Shown here piece by piece: positions 24,245-24,508 of a DNA stretch of 24,508 bases. Origin of the DNA: CAKSNH01 sp964422725. Lineage in GTDB: Bacteria > Bacillota > Clostridia > UBA1381. The notes below the pieces were generated by a model. The model searched no databases. It saw only the letters and a program-made list of their open reading frames with translations, and had not been told where the DNA came from. Every line of letters starts with the position of its first letter. Within the stretch, counting starts at the first letter, position 1. The stretch spans positions 1-24,508 of the forward strand of contig CAYRCC010000031.1 in the NCBI GenBank assembly GCA_964422725.1, in the 5' to 3' direction. The position numbers and the translations under genes were made by a program.

Positions 24245-24508
24245 TTCGGAATATTTTTCAACGAAATCAGGGAAGGAGGGTTAAAGGTGCGAAAACCGCT
24301 TATTGCAAAGGGTTTCCCTTTTGCAGCCGAACCGCTTGCCCTTTGCGCAAGCGGTTCGGCTGCGCCAAGAGGGGGTGAGGGTATGCCGTCGCCGATGTTG
24401 TAATAACCGCTGACGTTCGGTAAAATCTGCGTTTGTACAAAAGTACAACGATTAGAACGGCACAAAATTTGCGATCCTCGGAGATAAGCAAATTTTGCCG
24501 ATTACCTG
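24245..24508. other. Hairpin-rich intergenic element at the right edge
   Basis: No supported gene. It contains a small stem (24305-24324), a perfect 17-bp stem with 7-base loop (24323-24339 with 24347-24363), a hairpin with AAAA loop (24430-24450, one bulged T), and a 10-bp inverted repeat CAAAATTTGC/GCAAATTTTG (24463-24472, 24488-24497). Open frames on the minus strand read through the hairpins and have low-complexity content, so they are rejected. It resembles an interspersed non-coding repeat cut by the window end. Confidence 0.5.
24323..24363. repeat. 17-bp perfect inverted repeat (stem-loop)
   Basis: GCAGCCGAACCGCTTGC (24323-24339) pairs with its exact complement at 24347-24363 around a 7-base loop. 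No T run follows on either strand, so it is not a classical terminator. It is the most stable hairpin in the window. Confidence 0.85.

Noticed and set aside
24235..24465. 76-codon open frame on the minus strand in the right-edge element
   Set aside because: It reads straight through the 17-bp hairpin and repeats, with no ribosome site; probably a spurious frame in a non-coding repeat.

Overview
The window looks like a chromosomal segment of an anaerobic, low-to-moderate GC Gram-positive bacterium of the class Clostridia, most like uncultured gut Oscillospirales or Ruminococcaceae-type organisms. This is inferred from the ClpE-type zinc-finger Clp ATPase, the strictly anaerobic [FeFe]-hydrogenase maturases, Gram-positive Shine-Dalgarno sites and promoters, the GLUG/InlB-B/He_PIG architecture of the surface protein, and hairpin-rich intergenic repeats. 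No rRNA, tRNA, CRISPR array, transposase or phage gene was seen.

Layout: (1) Positions 1-1345 hold a strong promoter firing left out of the window, then two rightward XRE-family regulators. (2) Positions 1346-1677 are a hairpin-rich intergenic element bracketed by two near-identical terminator hairpins. Everything to its right is on the minus strand. (3) 1678-4026 is a ClpE-like Hsp100 unfoldase. (4) 4420-10310 is a hydrogenase region. hydE, hydG and hydF (the three H-cluster maturases) form an operon behind a TTGACA promoter and a structured leader. Downstream, with its own promoter, is a soluble fusion of ferredoxin domain, [FeFe]-hydrogenase H-domain, Fes [4Fe-4S] domain and chemoreceptor signalling domain. 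(5) 10653-13479 has a secreted protein with a coiled coil and an odd IGGSDGPT tail, followed by an overlapping ABC ATPase/permease pair. (6) 13781-24109 is one gene for a secreted protein of about 3442 residues, built from seven copies of a GLUG-type beta module plus C-terminal He_PIG/InlB-B domains. (7) The right edge (24245-24508) is a second hairpin-rich intergenic element.

How the genes may work together: HydE, HydG and HydF can build the H-cluster, and the only hydrogenase in the window is the chemoreceptor fusion. The simplest reading is that the maturases supply, at least in part, a cytosolic H2/redox sensor that signals to the chemotaxis phosphorelay. The ABC pair and its secreted neighbour look like a separate three-gene unit. 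The giant protein has its own promoter and terminator and no visible sortase or S-layer anchor.

Most interesting: the hydrogenase-chemoreceptor fusion with adjacent maturases; the hydE leader with tandem hairpins and an ambiguous start (short upstream ORF, or a one-base frameshift in an A-run); the seven-module giant surface protein with a recent 418-codon in-frame duplication; and the OadB-like tail on a secreted protein.
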